Source: CAZTVF01 sp964616985
Lineage (GTDB): Bacteria; Planctomycetota; Phycisphaerae; SM23-33
NCBI GenBank assembly: GCA_964616985.1
Contig: CAZTVF010000028.1
Span: 1-49,169, forward strand
Reading direction: 5' to 3'
DNA length: 49,169 bases
Below are positions 41,960-49,169 of this stretch, one piece after another; the stretch's first letter is position 1; the number at the start of each line of letters is the position of its first letter. The notes under the pieces are model-generated. The model saw only the letters and a list, made by a program, of their open reading frames with translations. It did no database searches and had not been told where the DNA came from. A program made the translations under genes and the position numbers.

Positions 41960-42877
41960 CTACTTGGCCGCCTCGATCGTGGGCTCGCCACTCAGCCACT
42001 TCATGCCGGCCAGGAACTTGTCGATCTCCGTCAGCGTCTGCACGATCTGCGCGGGCTTGCCGTAGCCCGCGATGGCGAAGGCGTGGTCGACCCCATTCAT
42101 CGCGATGAACTTGCACGTGTTGCCCGCCTTGACGTAGTCCTTGTCGAACCGCTCCGCCTGCTCGATGGGAACCACCTTGTCTGCCGTGCCGTGCATCAGC
42201 AGCACGGGGGGCAGGTTCTTGCGGATCTCGGCGATGGGGGACATGGCCTTGAGCCGCTCGGCCGGCGTCTCGCTGCTGGAGCCCGCGACGTAGCCCGGCA
42301 CTTCCTTCAACCAGGGAACGGTCGTCATGTCGACCACGGGGTTCAGCAGGACCATCGCGTTGGGCGCGCAGCTGACGTTGGCGTCGTCCTTGGGGTCGTC
42401 GAAGTCCCGCAGGATGCCCACGGCCGCGGCAAGGTGGCCGCCGGCGGAATCGCCGCCCAGGGCGATCTGGTTGGGGTCGATGCCCATCTTGGCCGCGTTG
42501 GCGCGGATGTAGCGGATGGCCGACTTGCAGTCGGCGACGCAGTCGTAGATGGTCGTGCCGCCGCGATCCTTGGCCAGGCGGTACTGCACGCTGATGCCCA
42601 CCGCGCCGCGCGCGGCGAAGTAGCGGGCTAGCGGCATCATCTGGTCCGGGTTGCCCTGCTTCCAGCCGCCGCCGTGAATGAAGACCACGGCCGGCCGCTT
42701 GTCGGCGGGCTTGAAGTCGTTGGGCTCGAAGACGAAGAGCTTGAGCTCCACGTCATCGATGCTCTTGTAGGTCACTTCCTTGGGCTTGGCGCCGCCGGTA
42801 AGGTCGGAAAGGGCCACGCCGCCCATGCAAAACGCCGCCGCCATCATCAGCACTCCTGCGATCATCAGACGATTCAT
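41960..42877 (-). CDS. Exported alpha/beta hydrolase (carboxylesterase-like)
   Basis: A 305-residue esterase/lipase-like enzyme with a signal peptide (MNRLMIAGVLMMAAAFCMGGVA). Motifs are HGGGWKQGN (oxyanion hole), nucleophile GDSAGGHLAAAVG, Asp in MHGTADKVVP and catalytic His in NGVDHAF. The pattern is that of the acetylesterase/deacetylase group in the hormone-sensitive lipase-like families. The ATG at 42877 is preferred since AAGGAG lies 6 bases upstream; a GTG at 42895 would add six residues. The paralogue immediately upstream (42912-43982) shares its layout. Confidence 0.92.
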   Translation of the reverse strand: MNRLMIAGVLMMAAAFCMGGVALSDLTGGAKPKEVTYKSIDDVELKLFVFEPNDFKPADKRPAVVFIHGGGWKQGNPDQMMPLARYFAARGAVGISVQYRLAKDRGGTTIYDCVADCKSAIRYIRANAAKMGIDPNQIALGGDSAGGHLAAAVGILRDFDDPKDDANVSCAPNAMVLLNPVVDMTTVPWLKEVPGYVAGSSSETPAERLKAMSPIAEIRKNLPPVLLMHGTADKVVPIEQAERFDKDYVKAGNTCKFIAMNGVDHAFAIAGYGKPAQIVQTLTEIDKFLAGMKWLSGEPTIEAAK

Positions 42878-42911
42878 CATGCACTCCTTGTTCACTCACG
42901 GGACTACCGTG

Positions 42912-43982
42912 TCAATGTGTCTTGGGTTTGGCCGTCGGGCTGGGCTTCACGCTGGCTTTGACGCTGGGCTTGGGCGTCGCCGTCGCAGCCGGGGTGTTGC
43001 TCGGCTTGGGCGATGCGCTGGGCTTGGGCGAGGCCCCCGTAAGATCGACGGGGCGCGTGGTGACGCGGATGGTCGGCTCGCCCTTGAGCCACCCCATCGT
43101 GGCCAGGAACACGTCCATCTCGGTCAGCACGCGGACCCGCGTGGCGTCGTTGCTGTACTCGCCGACGTACGGCAGGGCGTGGTTGGCCCCGGTGAAGGTG
43201 ATGAAGCTGCACTTGTTGCCCTGCTTCTGCATCTCGGCCACGAACCGTTGCGACTGGTCGTACGGGATGATGTCATCGGCTGTGCCGTGCATGACCAGCG
43301 TGGGCGGCATGTTGTCCCGGACGTGGAAGAGGATCGAGTGATCCTGCAGCCGCTGGTTGGCGTCGTTGGCGTCGAGGTAGCCCGGCAGGTCCTTGAGCCA
43401 CTTGATCTTCGTCAGATCGGTGGCGGGATTGATCAGCACCAGCGCGTTGGGTCGGCAGGACATGGCCGAGTAGTTCGCCTCGAACGGGATGTTGTCCAGC
43501 AGCAGGAGGCCGGCGGCCATGTGAGCGGCCGTCGATTCGCCCACGACCAGGATGCGGTTGGAGTCGATGCCGAGATCCATCGCGTGCTGCCGCAGGTAGA
43601 ACATCGCCTCGCGCGAGTCATTGAGCAGATCGACCGGCGTGAGGTTGACCGACTTCTTAGTGGGCTTCTCGGTGGCTTTGCGGAATTCGACGCTGGCGGC
43701 AAGGATGCCGCGGGAGGCGAAGTAGCGGCAGTGGGGGAAGAACAGCGACGGCTCGCCGTACCGCCAGCTGCCGCCGTGCATGAAGACGACGACGGGGCGC
43801 GTGGTGGCCGCGGTGTGGTCATTGGGCTCAAACAGATAGATGTGCAGGTCCTTACCGGCGCCCAGGACGCGATACGTAAGCGGCTTGGGCATCAGGCCGC
43901 CCAGGAGGTCGCCCATCCGGACCGCGTAGACACAGCCGACGAACACCGCCAGGATCGCGCCGATTACAGCGATTCGCCTCAT
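42912..43982 (-). CDS. Exported alpha/beta hydrolase, paralogue with altered nucleophile motif
   Basis: A 356-residue secreted protein with signal peptide (MRRIAVIGAILAVFVGCVYA) and ribosome site AAAGGAG. It aligns along its length with the esterase downstream (FMHGGSWRYGE, LINPATDLTKIKWLKDLPGYL, MHGTADDIIPYDQSQRF, TGANHALPYVGEY). The nucleophile elbow reads VGESTAAHMA rather than GDSAGG, so the Ser remains but the surrounding small residues are changed; activity may differ or be lost. The last 40 residues are a Pro/Lys/Ser/Thr tail (SPKPSASPKPSNTPAATATP). It is the first gene of the minus-strand group. Confidence 0.88.
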   Translation of the reverse strand: MRRIAVIGAILAVFVGCVYAVRMGDLLGGLMPKPLTYRVLGAGKDLHIYLFEPNDHTAATTRPVVVFMHGGSWRYGEPSLFFPHCRYFASRGILAASVEFRKATEKPTKKSVNLTPVDLLNDSREAMFYLRQHAMDLGIDSNRILVVGESTAAHMAAGLLLLDNIPFEANYSAMSCRPNALVLINPATDLTKIKWLKDLPGYLDANDANQRLQDHSILFHVRDNMPPTLVMHGTADDIIPYDQSQRFVAEMQKQGNKCSFITFTGANHALPYVGEYSNDATRVRVLTEMDVFLATMGWLKGEPTIRVTTRPVDLTGASPKPSASPKPSNTPAATATPKPSVKASVKPSPTAKPKTH

Positions 43983-44078
43983 AAGACGCTCCTTTCGCGA
44001 CCTGACATTGTGCCCACATCGGTTCGCGATAGCAATCCCGTGGTGTTATTCATATCATTCCTCGCCAAGGAGAATGCT

Positions 44079-44879
44079 ATGCCCGAAACAGTCTATCTTT
44101 GGCCCCACGGCGCGCCCGGCGCCAAGGGCGATGGAACGGAAGACCGGCCCCGCCTCACGCCGTTTGTGCCTAAGGGCGAGGGGCCTTTCGCGGCCATCGT
44201 CGTCTGCCCCGGCGGCGGCTATGGGGGGCGGGCGGCCCATGAAGCGGCGCCCATCGCCGAATGGCTGTGCTCGCTGGGGGTGGCGGGCCTCGTGCTGGAC
44301 TATCGCGTCAGCCCGTATCGCCACCCCGTTCCGCTGGGCGACGCGCAGCGCACGGTGAGGCTGGCGCGGCACCGGGCGGCCGAGTGGAAGCTTGATCCAA
44401 AGAAGATCGGCATCCTGGGCTTCAGCGCGGGCGGCCACCTGGCGACGTCGTCGGCGACGATCTTCGACGGCGGCAACGCCTCGGCGCCCGACCCTGTCGA
44501 TCGCCACAGCTGCCGGCCCGACGCGCTGGTTGCGTGCTACCCGGTGATCACGTTCGGCGAGTTTCGTCACGACGGCTCGATGCGGAACCTGCTGGGCGAC
44601 GAGCCCAGCGAAGCCGACCGCCGGTATCTCAGCCTGGAGAACCGCGTCACGCCCCAGACCCCGCCGGTGTTCCTCTGGCACACCAGCGACGATGGCGGGG
44701 TGCTGCTGGAGAATTCGCTGCTGCTGGCGGCCGCCTGCCGCCGCAACCAGGTGCCGGTGGCGATGCACGTGTTCCCGCACGGCAATCACGGGCTTGGCCT
44801 GGCGACAGCGGTGCCCTACGTTCGCGCCTGGACGGACATGTGCGGCCTTTGGCTCCAGGAGATCGGGTTCAGGGCATAG
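44079..44879 (+). CDS. Alpha/beta hydrolase, acetyl-xylan-esterase-like
   Basis: A 266-residue alpha/beta hydrolase without signal peptide. Motifs are VVCPGGGYGGRAAHE (oxyanion region), nucleophile GFSAGGHLATSSA, Asp region FLWHTSDDGGVLLENS and catalytic His in FPHGNHGLGLA. The layout MPETVYLWPHGAPGAKGDG at the N-terminus resembles predicted xylanase/esterase proteins of the BD-FAE type that act on acetylated or feruloylated glycans. It has an excellent ribosome site (AAGGAGA). It diverges from the esterase group across 96 bases, so the four esterase-like genes here form one functional neighbourhood. Confidence 0.9.
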   Translation: MPETVYLWPHGAPGAKGDGTEDRPRLTPFVPKGEGPFAAIVVCPGGGYGGRAAHEAAPIAEWLCSLGVAGLVLDYRVSPYRHPVPLGDAQRTVRLARHRAAEWKLDPKKIGILGFSAGGHLATSSATIFDGGNASAPDPVDRHSCRPDALVACYPVITFGEFRHDGSMRNLLGDEPSEADRRYLSLENRVTPQTPPVFLWHTSDDGGVLLENSLLLAAACRRNQVPVAMHVFPHGNHGLGLATAVPYVRAWTDMCGLWLQEIGFRA

Positions 44880-44897
44880 GTGCTGCCTTGCATCACG

Positions 44898-44953
44898 CAA
44901 GGGCGGCGGCCTTGCCTCGCACAAGGGTGGCGGCCTTCCCAGGCCGCCGCCCC
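44898..44953. repeat. Tandem GCGGCCTT units with palindrome
   Basis: Two similar units (CAAGGGCGGCGGCCTTGCCT and CAAGGGTGGCGGCCTTCCCA) lie in tandem, the second continuing to the full palindrome with AGGCCGCCGCC. The arrangement parallels 25031-25109. Confidence 0.75.
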
Positions 44954-45040
44954 AGGCCGGTGAGCCCGCCTGCATCTCAGCCAACCCCGCTGCGATTCCA
45001 GTGACGGCGATTCCGGGTTCCCATCGCCCCTCCGGGACGA

Positions 45041-45046
45041 TAGAAT
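45041..45046 (+). promoter_or_regulatory. TAGAAT -10-like box before rpe
   Basis: TAGAAT lies 17 bases upstream of the rpe ATG, followed by the ribosome site GAGAAGGA. No good -35 box is seen. Confidence 0.4.
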
Positions 45047-45063
45047 TCGGGGGAGAAGGAACT

Positions 45064-45762
45064 ATGAGCAATCCCGAACGCAACCCGTGGGCTCGGCTGG
45101 GAACTGGGCCGCTGATCGCGCCGTCGCTGCTGGCGGCCAACTTCGCGCGCCTGGGCGACCAGATCGACCAGGCCATCGCCGGCGGCGGCGACGTGCTGCA
45201 CGTGGACATCATGGACGGCCACCTCGTGCCCAACCTTTCGATGGGCCCGCCGGTGGTCAAGTCGATCCGCGCCTACACGAACCACCCGCTGGACGTGCAC
45301 ATCATGGTGAGCGATCCGGCCTACTACATCGAGCGGTTCGCCGAGTGCGGGGCCAGCAGCATCACCTTCCACATCGAGGCCACGCGCGAGCCCCTCCGCC
45401 TGGTCCAGCGGCTGCATGAACTGGGCCTGGGGGCGGCGGTCACGCTCAAGCCCGGCACGCCGGCCGAGGCCCTCGCCCCGGTCATCGCCGCGGTGGACAT
45501 GGTGCTGGTGATGACGGTGGAACCCGGTTACGGCGGCCAGCATTTCATTTACGAGATGCTGGAGAAAGTCGCCGCGGTTCGTGGTATGCTCAGGGACGAC
45601 CAACGCCTGGAGGTCGACGGCGGGATCAACCCGCAGACCGCCCGGCTGTGCGCTCAGAAGGGCGCGGACGTATTCGTCGCCGGAGAGAACATCTTCGGCT
45701 CGCACAACATTGCGGCGGCCATCGCGGACCTGCGTGCCGCCGCGAAGCTGGAAGTGGCGTAA
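45064..45762 (+). CDS. rpe: Ribulose-phosphate 3-epimerase
   Basis: Interconverts ribulose 5-phosphate and xylulose 5-phosphate in the pentose phosphate pathway. The 232-residue TIM-barrel protein has PSLLAANFARLGDQ, HVDIMDGHLVPNLSMGPPVV (catalytic Asp and metal His/Asp), DVHIMVSDP, VMTVEPGYGGQHF and EVDGGINPQTA with the second catalytic Asp. The start is supported by GAGAAGGA three bases upstream. A longer reading frame upstream overlaps the esterase gene and is not real. accD follows after 24 bases on the same strand. Confidence 0.96.
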   Translation: MSNPERNPWARLGTGPLIAPSLLAANFARLGDQIDQAIAGGGDVLHVDIMDGHLVPNLSMGPPVVKSIRAYTNHPLDVHIMVSDPAYYIERFAECGASSITFHIEATREPLRLVQRLHELGLGAAVTLKPGTPAEALAPVIAAVDMVLVMTVEPGYGGQHFIYEMLEKVAAVRGMLRDDQRLEVDGGINPQTARLCAQKGADVFVAGENIFGSHNIAAAIADLRAAAKLEVA

Positions 45763-45786
45763 CGCCGCGGATCAAACGGAGAACGT

Positions 45787-46662
45787 ATGGCCAAGGCCCC
45801 CTCGGAACCGACTCGCCCGTTCGACGCGTCGGCCTTTGACGGACCCTCCTTCCGCAAGAAGCGGGAGGTGCCCGACGGCTTGTGGATGCGCTGCCCCGAC
45901 TGCGAGAGCATGCTCTACCGCAAGGTCGTCGTCGAGAACCTCGACGTGTGCCCCGAATGCGCCTGCCACTTCCGCATCAACGCCCGCCGCCGCATCGAGC
46001 AGCTGGCCGACCCCGACACCTTCGAAGAGCTCTACGAGGACATCGCCCCGGCCGACCCGCTGGAGTTCAAGTGGCTGGGCCAGAGCTACGCCGACCGCCT
46101 CCGCAAGGAACAGAACAAGACGGGCAACAACGACGCCGTGCTGACGGGCATCGGCTTCATCCGAGGCCGGCGCGTGGCCATGGGCATCATGGACGGCGAC
46201 TTCCTCATGGGCTCGATGGGCTCGGTGCTGGGCGAGAAGCTCTCGCTGCTGATCGAGCGGGCGGCGGCCGACAAGCTGCCGCTGGTAATCGTGTGCATGT
46301 CCGGCGGGGCTCGAATGCACGAAGGCGCGCTGAGCCTGATGCAGATGGGCAAGACGTCGGCCGCCCTGGGCAAGTTCGACGACGCGGGCGGCCTGTACAT
46401 CGCCATCCTCACCGACCCCACGACCGGCGGCACGACGGCCAGCTTCGCCATGCTCGCCGACGTCATCATCGCCGAGCCCAAGGCACTGATCGGCTTCGCC
46501 GGTCAGCGGGTCATCGCCAACACCATCAAGGCCGAACTGCCCGAGGGCTTCCAGCGGGCGGAGTTCCTGCTCGAGCACGGCTTCATCGACATGATCGTGC
46601 CCCGCAAGGACCTCCGCAGCGAGATCTCCAAGCTCATCGACTACACCAACGCCGGGCAGTGA
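45787..46662 (+). CDS. accD: Acetyl-CoA carboxylase carboxyltransferase subunit beta
   Basis: The beta subunit of the carboxyltransferase that, with AccA (not in the window), makes malonyl-CoA. The 291-residue protein has the N-terminal zinc ribbon (CPDC at 39-42 and CPEC further on, in VVVENLDVCPECACHFRI) and the crotonase-like core (LTGIGFIRGRRVAMGIMDGDF, GSMGSVLGEKLSLLIERA, MSGGARMHEGALSLMQMGKT, TDPTTGGTTASFAMLADV, EPKALIGFAGQRVI). The C-terminus (EFLLEHGFIDMIVPRKDLR) is standard. GGAGA sits 4 bases upstream of the start. Confidence 0.97.
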   Translation: MAKAPSEPTRPFDASAFDGPSFRKKREVPDGLWMRCPDCESMLYRKVVVENLDVCPECACHFRINARRRIEQLADPDTFEELYEDIAPADPLEFKWLGQSYADRLRKEQNKTGNNDAVLTGIGFIRGRRVAMGIMDGDFLMGSMGSVLGEKLSLLIERAAADKLPLVIVCMSGGARMHEGALSLMQMGKTSAALGKFDDAGGLYIAILTDPTTGGTTASFAMLADVIIAEPKALIGFAGQRVIANTIKAELPEGFQRAEFLLEHGFIDMIVPRKDLRSEISKLIDYTNAGQ

Positions 46663-46692
46663 GCACGTAGCTCGAGCGCTCTGTTTCGTGTC

Positions 46693-46727
46693 ATTCAAGG
46701 AGTGGCGGCCTTCCCAGGCCGCCGCCA
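46693..46727. repeat. Palindromic repeat after accD
   Basis: TTCAAGGAGTGGCGGCCTTC plus CCAGGCCGCCGCC is a well-conserved copy of the family, with the same TTCAAGG lead-in as the 25031 array. It lies 31 bases after the accD stop and may act as its 3' hairpin. Confidence 0.75.
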
Positions 46728-46799
46728 GACGCACTCCCATGCTCCATTGCGGTCGAAAAATTCCGTTCCGCCCTTTAGTCTTCGCGTTTCCCCTCGACA

Positions 46800-46832
46800 A
46801 TAAAAAGGTCGGCTGCTGTCAGGCAGCCGACC
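46800..46832 (-). terminator. Rho-independent terminator on the minus strand
   Basis: A perfect 10-bp stem (GGTCGGCTGC / GCAGCCGACC) with a 6-base loop is followed, reading leftwards, by TTTTTATTG. It would stop a minus-strand transcript coming from about 47060-46840. Confidence 0.8.
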
Positions 46833-47031
46833 AGGTGGCAGTAACGCCATTGGCCTCTACGCAAGGCCCGGCACCGGCTGGGGCTTTGGGTCGGGGTTCA
46901 ACCAGATGCCGGCGGTACTGCTGGAGTCCAGGTTGTAAATCACCACTACGCGGTGAAAGCACGAAACGATGGCCGGATGCCGGGCAGGAAGCGGCGGCGT
47001 CCCCATTCACATATGAACATCGGCATCTGAC
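46833..47031. other. Hairpin-bounded segment, possible gene remnant or small RNA
   Basis: In the 523-base gap between accD and the HD-GYP gene (46663-47185), this segment is flanked by outward-facing terminators. On the minus strand a 49-codon frame (47006-46857) reads VVVIYNLDSSSTAGIWLNPD near its middle, which resembles the beta-strand endings of secreted surface proteins. A second frame continues to the terminator after an apparent frameshift. This fits a decayed 3' gene end, but a small RNA cannot be excluded. Confidence 0.3.
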
Positions 47032-47066
47032 GCGGCTTTACTTTACGGTAAAGGCCGCCTCTTTTT
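47032..47066 (+). terminator. Rho-independent terminator on the plus strand
   Basis: A 10-bp stem (GCGGCTTTAC / GTAAAGGCCGC, one bulged G) with a 6-base loop is followed by CCTCTTTTTG. It separates accD from the response-regulator gene. Confidence 0.8.
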
Positions 47067-47185
47067 GTTTTCTCACAGAAATCGGCAAATCTCTTAAAGC
47101 GCGCCTCCCCCGTCACCGATAGTCACTGTGGGTCGGAAGCGCGACATATCGGCTTGGGGCGCAGCGATGTTTTGGAGATCTAACG

Positions 47186-48220
47186 ATGTCCCAGCCGATC
47201 CGCGTCCTCGTCGTCGAGCAAGACCCCGCCGTCAGCCAGCAGATCCAGGCCGCCTTCACCGCCGCCGGCGCACACTGCCTGGCCGTGGCCGACCCTCAGC
47301 AGGCCATTGCCGCCATCGCCTCGGCCTGCCCAGGCGTTGTCGTCACCGAGATCGACCTGCCCGGCACGACCGGTTTCGCCGTCCTCTCCGAGGCGCTGGT
47401 GCGGGATCCCGCCTGCCGGGTCATCCTCGTCTCGGCCGCTTTCTCGGCCAGCCATCTGGCCCGGGCACTGTCGATGGGGGCATACGACTATTTCCCCCAG
47501 CCGCTCGATGCCGCGGCCCTGGTGGCCACCGCGCTGGAACCGGCCCAGGGCTCGCCCTCGCCGCGACTGCCGCTGCGGGCCGCCCAGGCCCTGGAGGACG
47601 CCGCCCCCCTGCGCCACGCGTCCCTCGAGAGCGTCCGCGCCCTCGTGCGGGCCGTGGAGGCCAAGGACCGCTACACCCTGAGCCACAGCGAACACGTCGT
47701 CCACTACGCGACGCACCTGGCCCGGCACGTGGGCCTCTCGGCCGGCGACGTGGACGTGATCGCTATCGCCGCCAGCCTGCACGACCTGGGCATGATCGGC
47801 GTCAACGACCGCACGCTGGCCAAGGAAGGGCCGCTGACCGAGGAGGAGTTCGAGTCCGTGCGGCGCCATCCCAACCTGGGCGCCCACATCCTGGAGCAGA
47901 TCGGCATCTTCTCGGCGGAGGCCGCCCTGGTGCGTCATCATCATGAGCGCTGGGACGGGCTGGGATACCCCGACGGCCTGCGGGGCGAAGAGATCCCGCT
48001 GGGCTCGCGCATCCTGCTGCTGGCCGACTCGATCGACGCCATGCTCATGCCCCGCAGCTACAAGCAGGCGTACCCGGTGGGCAAGATGCTCGACGAGCTC
48101 TCGCGCTGCGCCGGCAGGCAGTTCGACCCCTCGCTGTCGCTCAAGGCGATCCAGTGGTGCCTGATGCACCCCGGCGACATCATCCTCTATCGCCCCGCGG
48201 CGCTGGTGGGGGCGTGGTAG
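47186..48220 (+). CDS. REC-HD-GYP protein with degenerate receiver
   Basis: A 344-residue cytoplasmic protein with an N-terminal receiver-like domain (1-120) and an HD-GYP domain (about 145-335) of the class that hydrolyses c-di-GMP. The HD pair is in SLHDLGMIGVND and the GYP loop is HHERWDGLGYPDGLRG. The usual Lys of HDxGK is Met here. In the receiver the phospho-acceptor Asp is Glu55 (VVVTEIDLPG), the acidic pair reads E-Q-D (VVEQDP) and the conserved Lys is Gln (FPQP). So it cannot be phosphorylated normally and may be locked or ligand-driven. GGAGAT lies 6 bases before the start. It pairs conceptually with the REC-GGDEF protein at 25305. Confidence 0.92.
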   Translation: MSQPIRVLVVEQDPAVSQQIQAAFTAAGAHCLAVADPQQAIAAIASACPGVVVTEIDLPGTTGFAVLSEALVRDPACRVILVSAAFSASHLARALSMGAYDYFPQPLDAAALVATALEPAQGSPSPRLPLRAAQALEDAAPLRHASLESVRALVRAVEAKDRYTLSHSEHVVHYATHLARHVGLSAGDVDVIAIAASLHDLGMIGVNDRTLAKEGPLTEEEFESVRRHPNLGAHILEQIGIFSAEAALVRHHHERWDGLGYPDGLRGEEIPLGSRILLLADSIDAMLMPRSYKQAYPVGKMLDELSRCAGRQFDPSLSLKAIQWCLMHPGDIILYRPAALVGAW

Positions 48221-48337
48221 ATATAGAGCACAATCCATAATATCGCTCGGCGGCGGGGGAATCGTGCCTGTCGTCGGGCGGCCGCCGTTATAAGGAGTCA
48301 TTCCCGCACCTATGCACGCTGCTAATCGCCATGCCTT

Positions 48338-48366
48338 TTGACAACCCCACGCCTATCCAGTACAGT
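48338..48366 (+). promoter_or_regulatory. Strong sigma-70 promoter for glnN
   Basis: A perfect -35 box TTGACA (48338-48343), a 17-base spacer and TACAGT (48361-48366, five of six... the fifth base differs) give the best promoter in the window. Transcription should start near 48373. Confidence 0.8.
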
Positions 48367-48372
48367 GATCGG

Positions 48373-48452
48373 ACCAATTTTGGGAAAGATTGGTAACAGG
48401 CAAAGGTCACCAGGCGGTGATGTCCGGGCTCCAAACGAGCCCGGCGAAAGGA
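48373..48452 (+). promoter_or_regulatory. Structured 5' leader of glnN with three hairpins
   Basis: Three consecutive hairpins fit between the promoter and the ribosome site. They are ACCAAT/ATTGGT (48373-48394), TCACC/GGTGA (48407-48420) and the stable CCGGGCTC/GAGCCCGG (48424-48444). The last ends one base before GAAAGGA, the ribosome site. No match to a riboswitch class I know, including the glutamine riboswitch, was recognised. Confidence 0.45.
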
Positions 48453-48458
48453 ATGAGC

Positions 48459-49169
48459 ATGGGTGATTCAAACGTGAGGCAGAACGCCATCGAGGCGATC
48501 GCCAAGGCTACCGTCATCAGCGGCAAGGTTGACTACATCGCCAAGCCCATTTCGGAAGTTTACGGCGAGCATGTATTCAACATCGAGCAGCGCCGCCAGC
48601 GCCTGCCCAGGCTGGTCTTCAAGGCCCTCCAGCAGACGATCGAGAACGGCTCGGAGCTCGACAGCTCCATCGCCGACGCCGTCGCGGTGGCCATGAAGGA
48701 CTGGGCCATCGAGCACGGTGCGACGCACTTCACGCACTGGTTCCAGCCGATGACCGGCCTGACGGCGGAGAAGCATGACAGCTTCATCGTTCCCACGGCC
48801 GACGGCGGGGCCCTGGCCGAGTTTAGCGGCAAGGAACTCATCCGCGGCGAGCCCGATGCCTCGAGCTTCCCCTCCGGCGGCCTGCGCGCGACGTTCGAAG
48901 CGCGCGGCTACACCGCGTGGGATCCCTCCAGCCCGGCCTTCATCCTGGACAACCCCAACGGCGCGACGCTGGTGATCCCGACGATGTTCATCAGCTGGAC
49001 CGGCGAGGCCCTGGACAAGAAGACCCCGCTGCTGCGTTCGATGGACGCCCTGAACACCCAGGCCCTGCGCCTGCTGCGGCTGTTCGGCAACACCACCGCC
49101 AAGCGCGTTTACACCACCATCGGCGCCGAGCAGGAATACTTCCTGATCGACAAGCACTTCTACTATGCC
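48459..49169 (+). CDS. glnN: Glutamine synthetase type III, N-terminal part (3' end outside window)
   Basis: Makes glutamine from glutamate and ammonia with ATP. The frame is open to the window end, giving 237 of the roughly 700 residues of this family. VYGEHVFNIEQRRQRLP, the segment WAIEHGATHFTHWFQPMTG followed by LTAEKHDSF, ALAEFSGKELIRGEPDASSF and TTIGAEQEYFLID are hallmarks of type III enzymes, which are distinct from the short GlnA types. The ATG at 48459 has AAGGA 6 bases upstream; an ATG two codons earlier (48453) overlaps that site. Transcription probably comes from the promoter at 48338-48366, through a leader with three hairpins that may regulate it. Confidence 0.95.
   Translation, partial: MGDSNVRQNAIEAIAKATVISGKVDYIAKPISEVYGEHVFNIEQRRQRLPRLVFKALQQTIENGSELDSSIADAVAVAMKDWAIEHGATHFTHWFQPMTGLTAEKHDSFIVPTADGGALAEFSGKELIRGEPDASSFPSGGLRATFEARGYTAWDPSSPAFILDNPNGATLVIPTMFISWTGEALDKKTPLLRSMDALNTQALRLLRLFGNTTAKRVYTTIGAEQEYFLIDKHFYYA

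Noticed and set aside
46663..47185. Possible SRP RNA, tmRNA or c-di-GMP riboswitch upstream of the HD-GYP gene
   Set aside because: I looked for the conserved SRP helix 8, tmRNA ends and GEMM motifs and found none.
1..49169. CRISPR arrays, tRNA genes, insertion-sequence transposases or prophage genes
   Set aside because: None recognised; the tandem units at 25031 have no spacers.

Overview
The window is a high-GC, gene-dense bacterial chromosome segment. It most likely comes from a member of the Planctomycetota, and Phycisphaerae-like is my best guess. The supporting signs are an LEPR-XLL-type N-terminal motif (LEPLEPRLLMSG) on a large secreted sedolisin, type III glutamine synthetase, DUF1638, XrtA-type exopolysaccharide proteins, and GC-rich palindromic repeats between genes. 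The assignment is inferred from gene content only; no database search was possible.

Layout. 1-2.2 kb: 3' end of xylose isomerase with a clear terminator, a dispersed repeat, and a secreted LPP20-like protein on the minus strand. 2.3-3.4 kb: ribD. 3.6-7.3 kb: a minus-strand run of deoxyribosyltransferase-like protein, rlmN, ECF sigma factor, anti-sigma factor with a duplicated N-terminal domain, and a small secreted protein. 7.5-18.5 kb: a surface-polysaccharide locus with a methyltransferase, three separate GT4 glycosyltransferases, UDP-glucose dehydrogenase, a DegT-type PLP enzyme, a FemAB-like protein, and a 717-residue fusion of a DUF3473-type polysaccharide deacetylase with a fourth GT4 domain. 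18.5-24.9 kb: xseA, a glycosyltransferase carrying a repeat-derived insert, a secreted leucine-rich protein and a receiver-less sigma-54 activator. 25-30 kb: a REC-GGDEF protein, a fucose/arabinose isomerase-like protein, a PHP-family phosphatase and a DUF1638 protein. 30-34.2 kb: a polyphosphate group (ppk1, metallophosphoesterase, CHAD). 34.3-38.4 kb: an EamA exporter and an S53 sedolisin with four tandem C-terminal repeats. 38.6-40.3 kb: a Sua5/TsaC fusion to a YwlE-like phosphatase, followed by rpiB. 40.5-44.9 kb: three alpha/beta hydrolases, an SGNH hydrolase and a VanZ-like protein. 45-49.2 kb: rpe, accD, a REC-HD-GYP protein, and the 5' part of glnN behind a canonical promoter and a leader with three hairpins.

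How the parts connect. The polysaccharide genes resemble exosortase-A (XrtA) exopolysaccharide loci, but no exosortase or PEP-CTERM protein is seen here. Both c-di-GMP proteins (GGDEF and HD-GYP) carry receiver domains that have lost the phospho-acceptor Asp, so their input is probably not classical phosphorylation. Repeats are the most distinctive non-coding feature: several families of GC-rich palindromes recur between genes, one lies inside a coding sequence as an in-frame insert, and tandem triplets and inverted pairs also occur.
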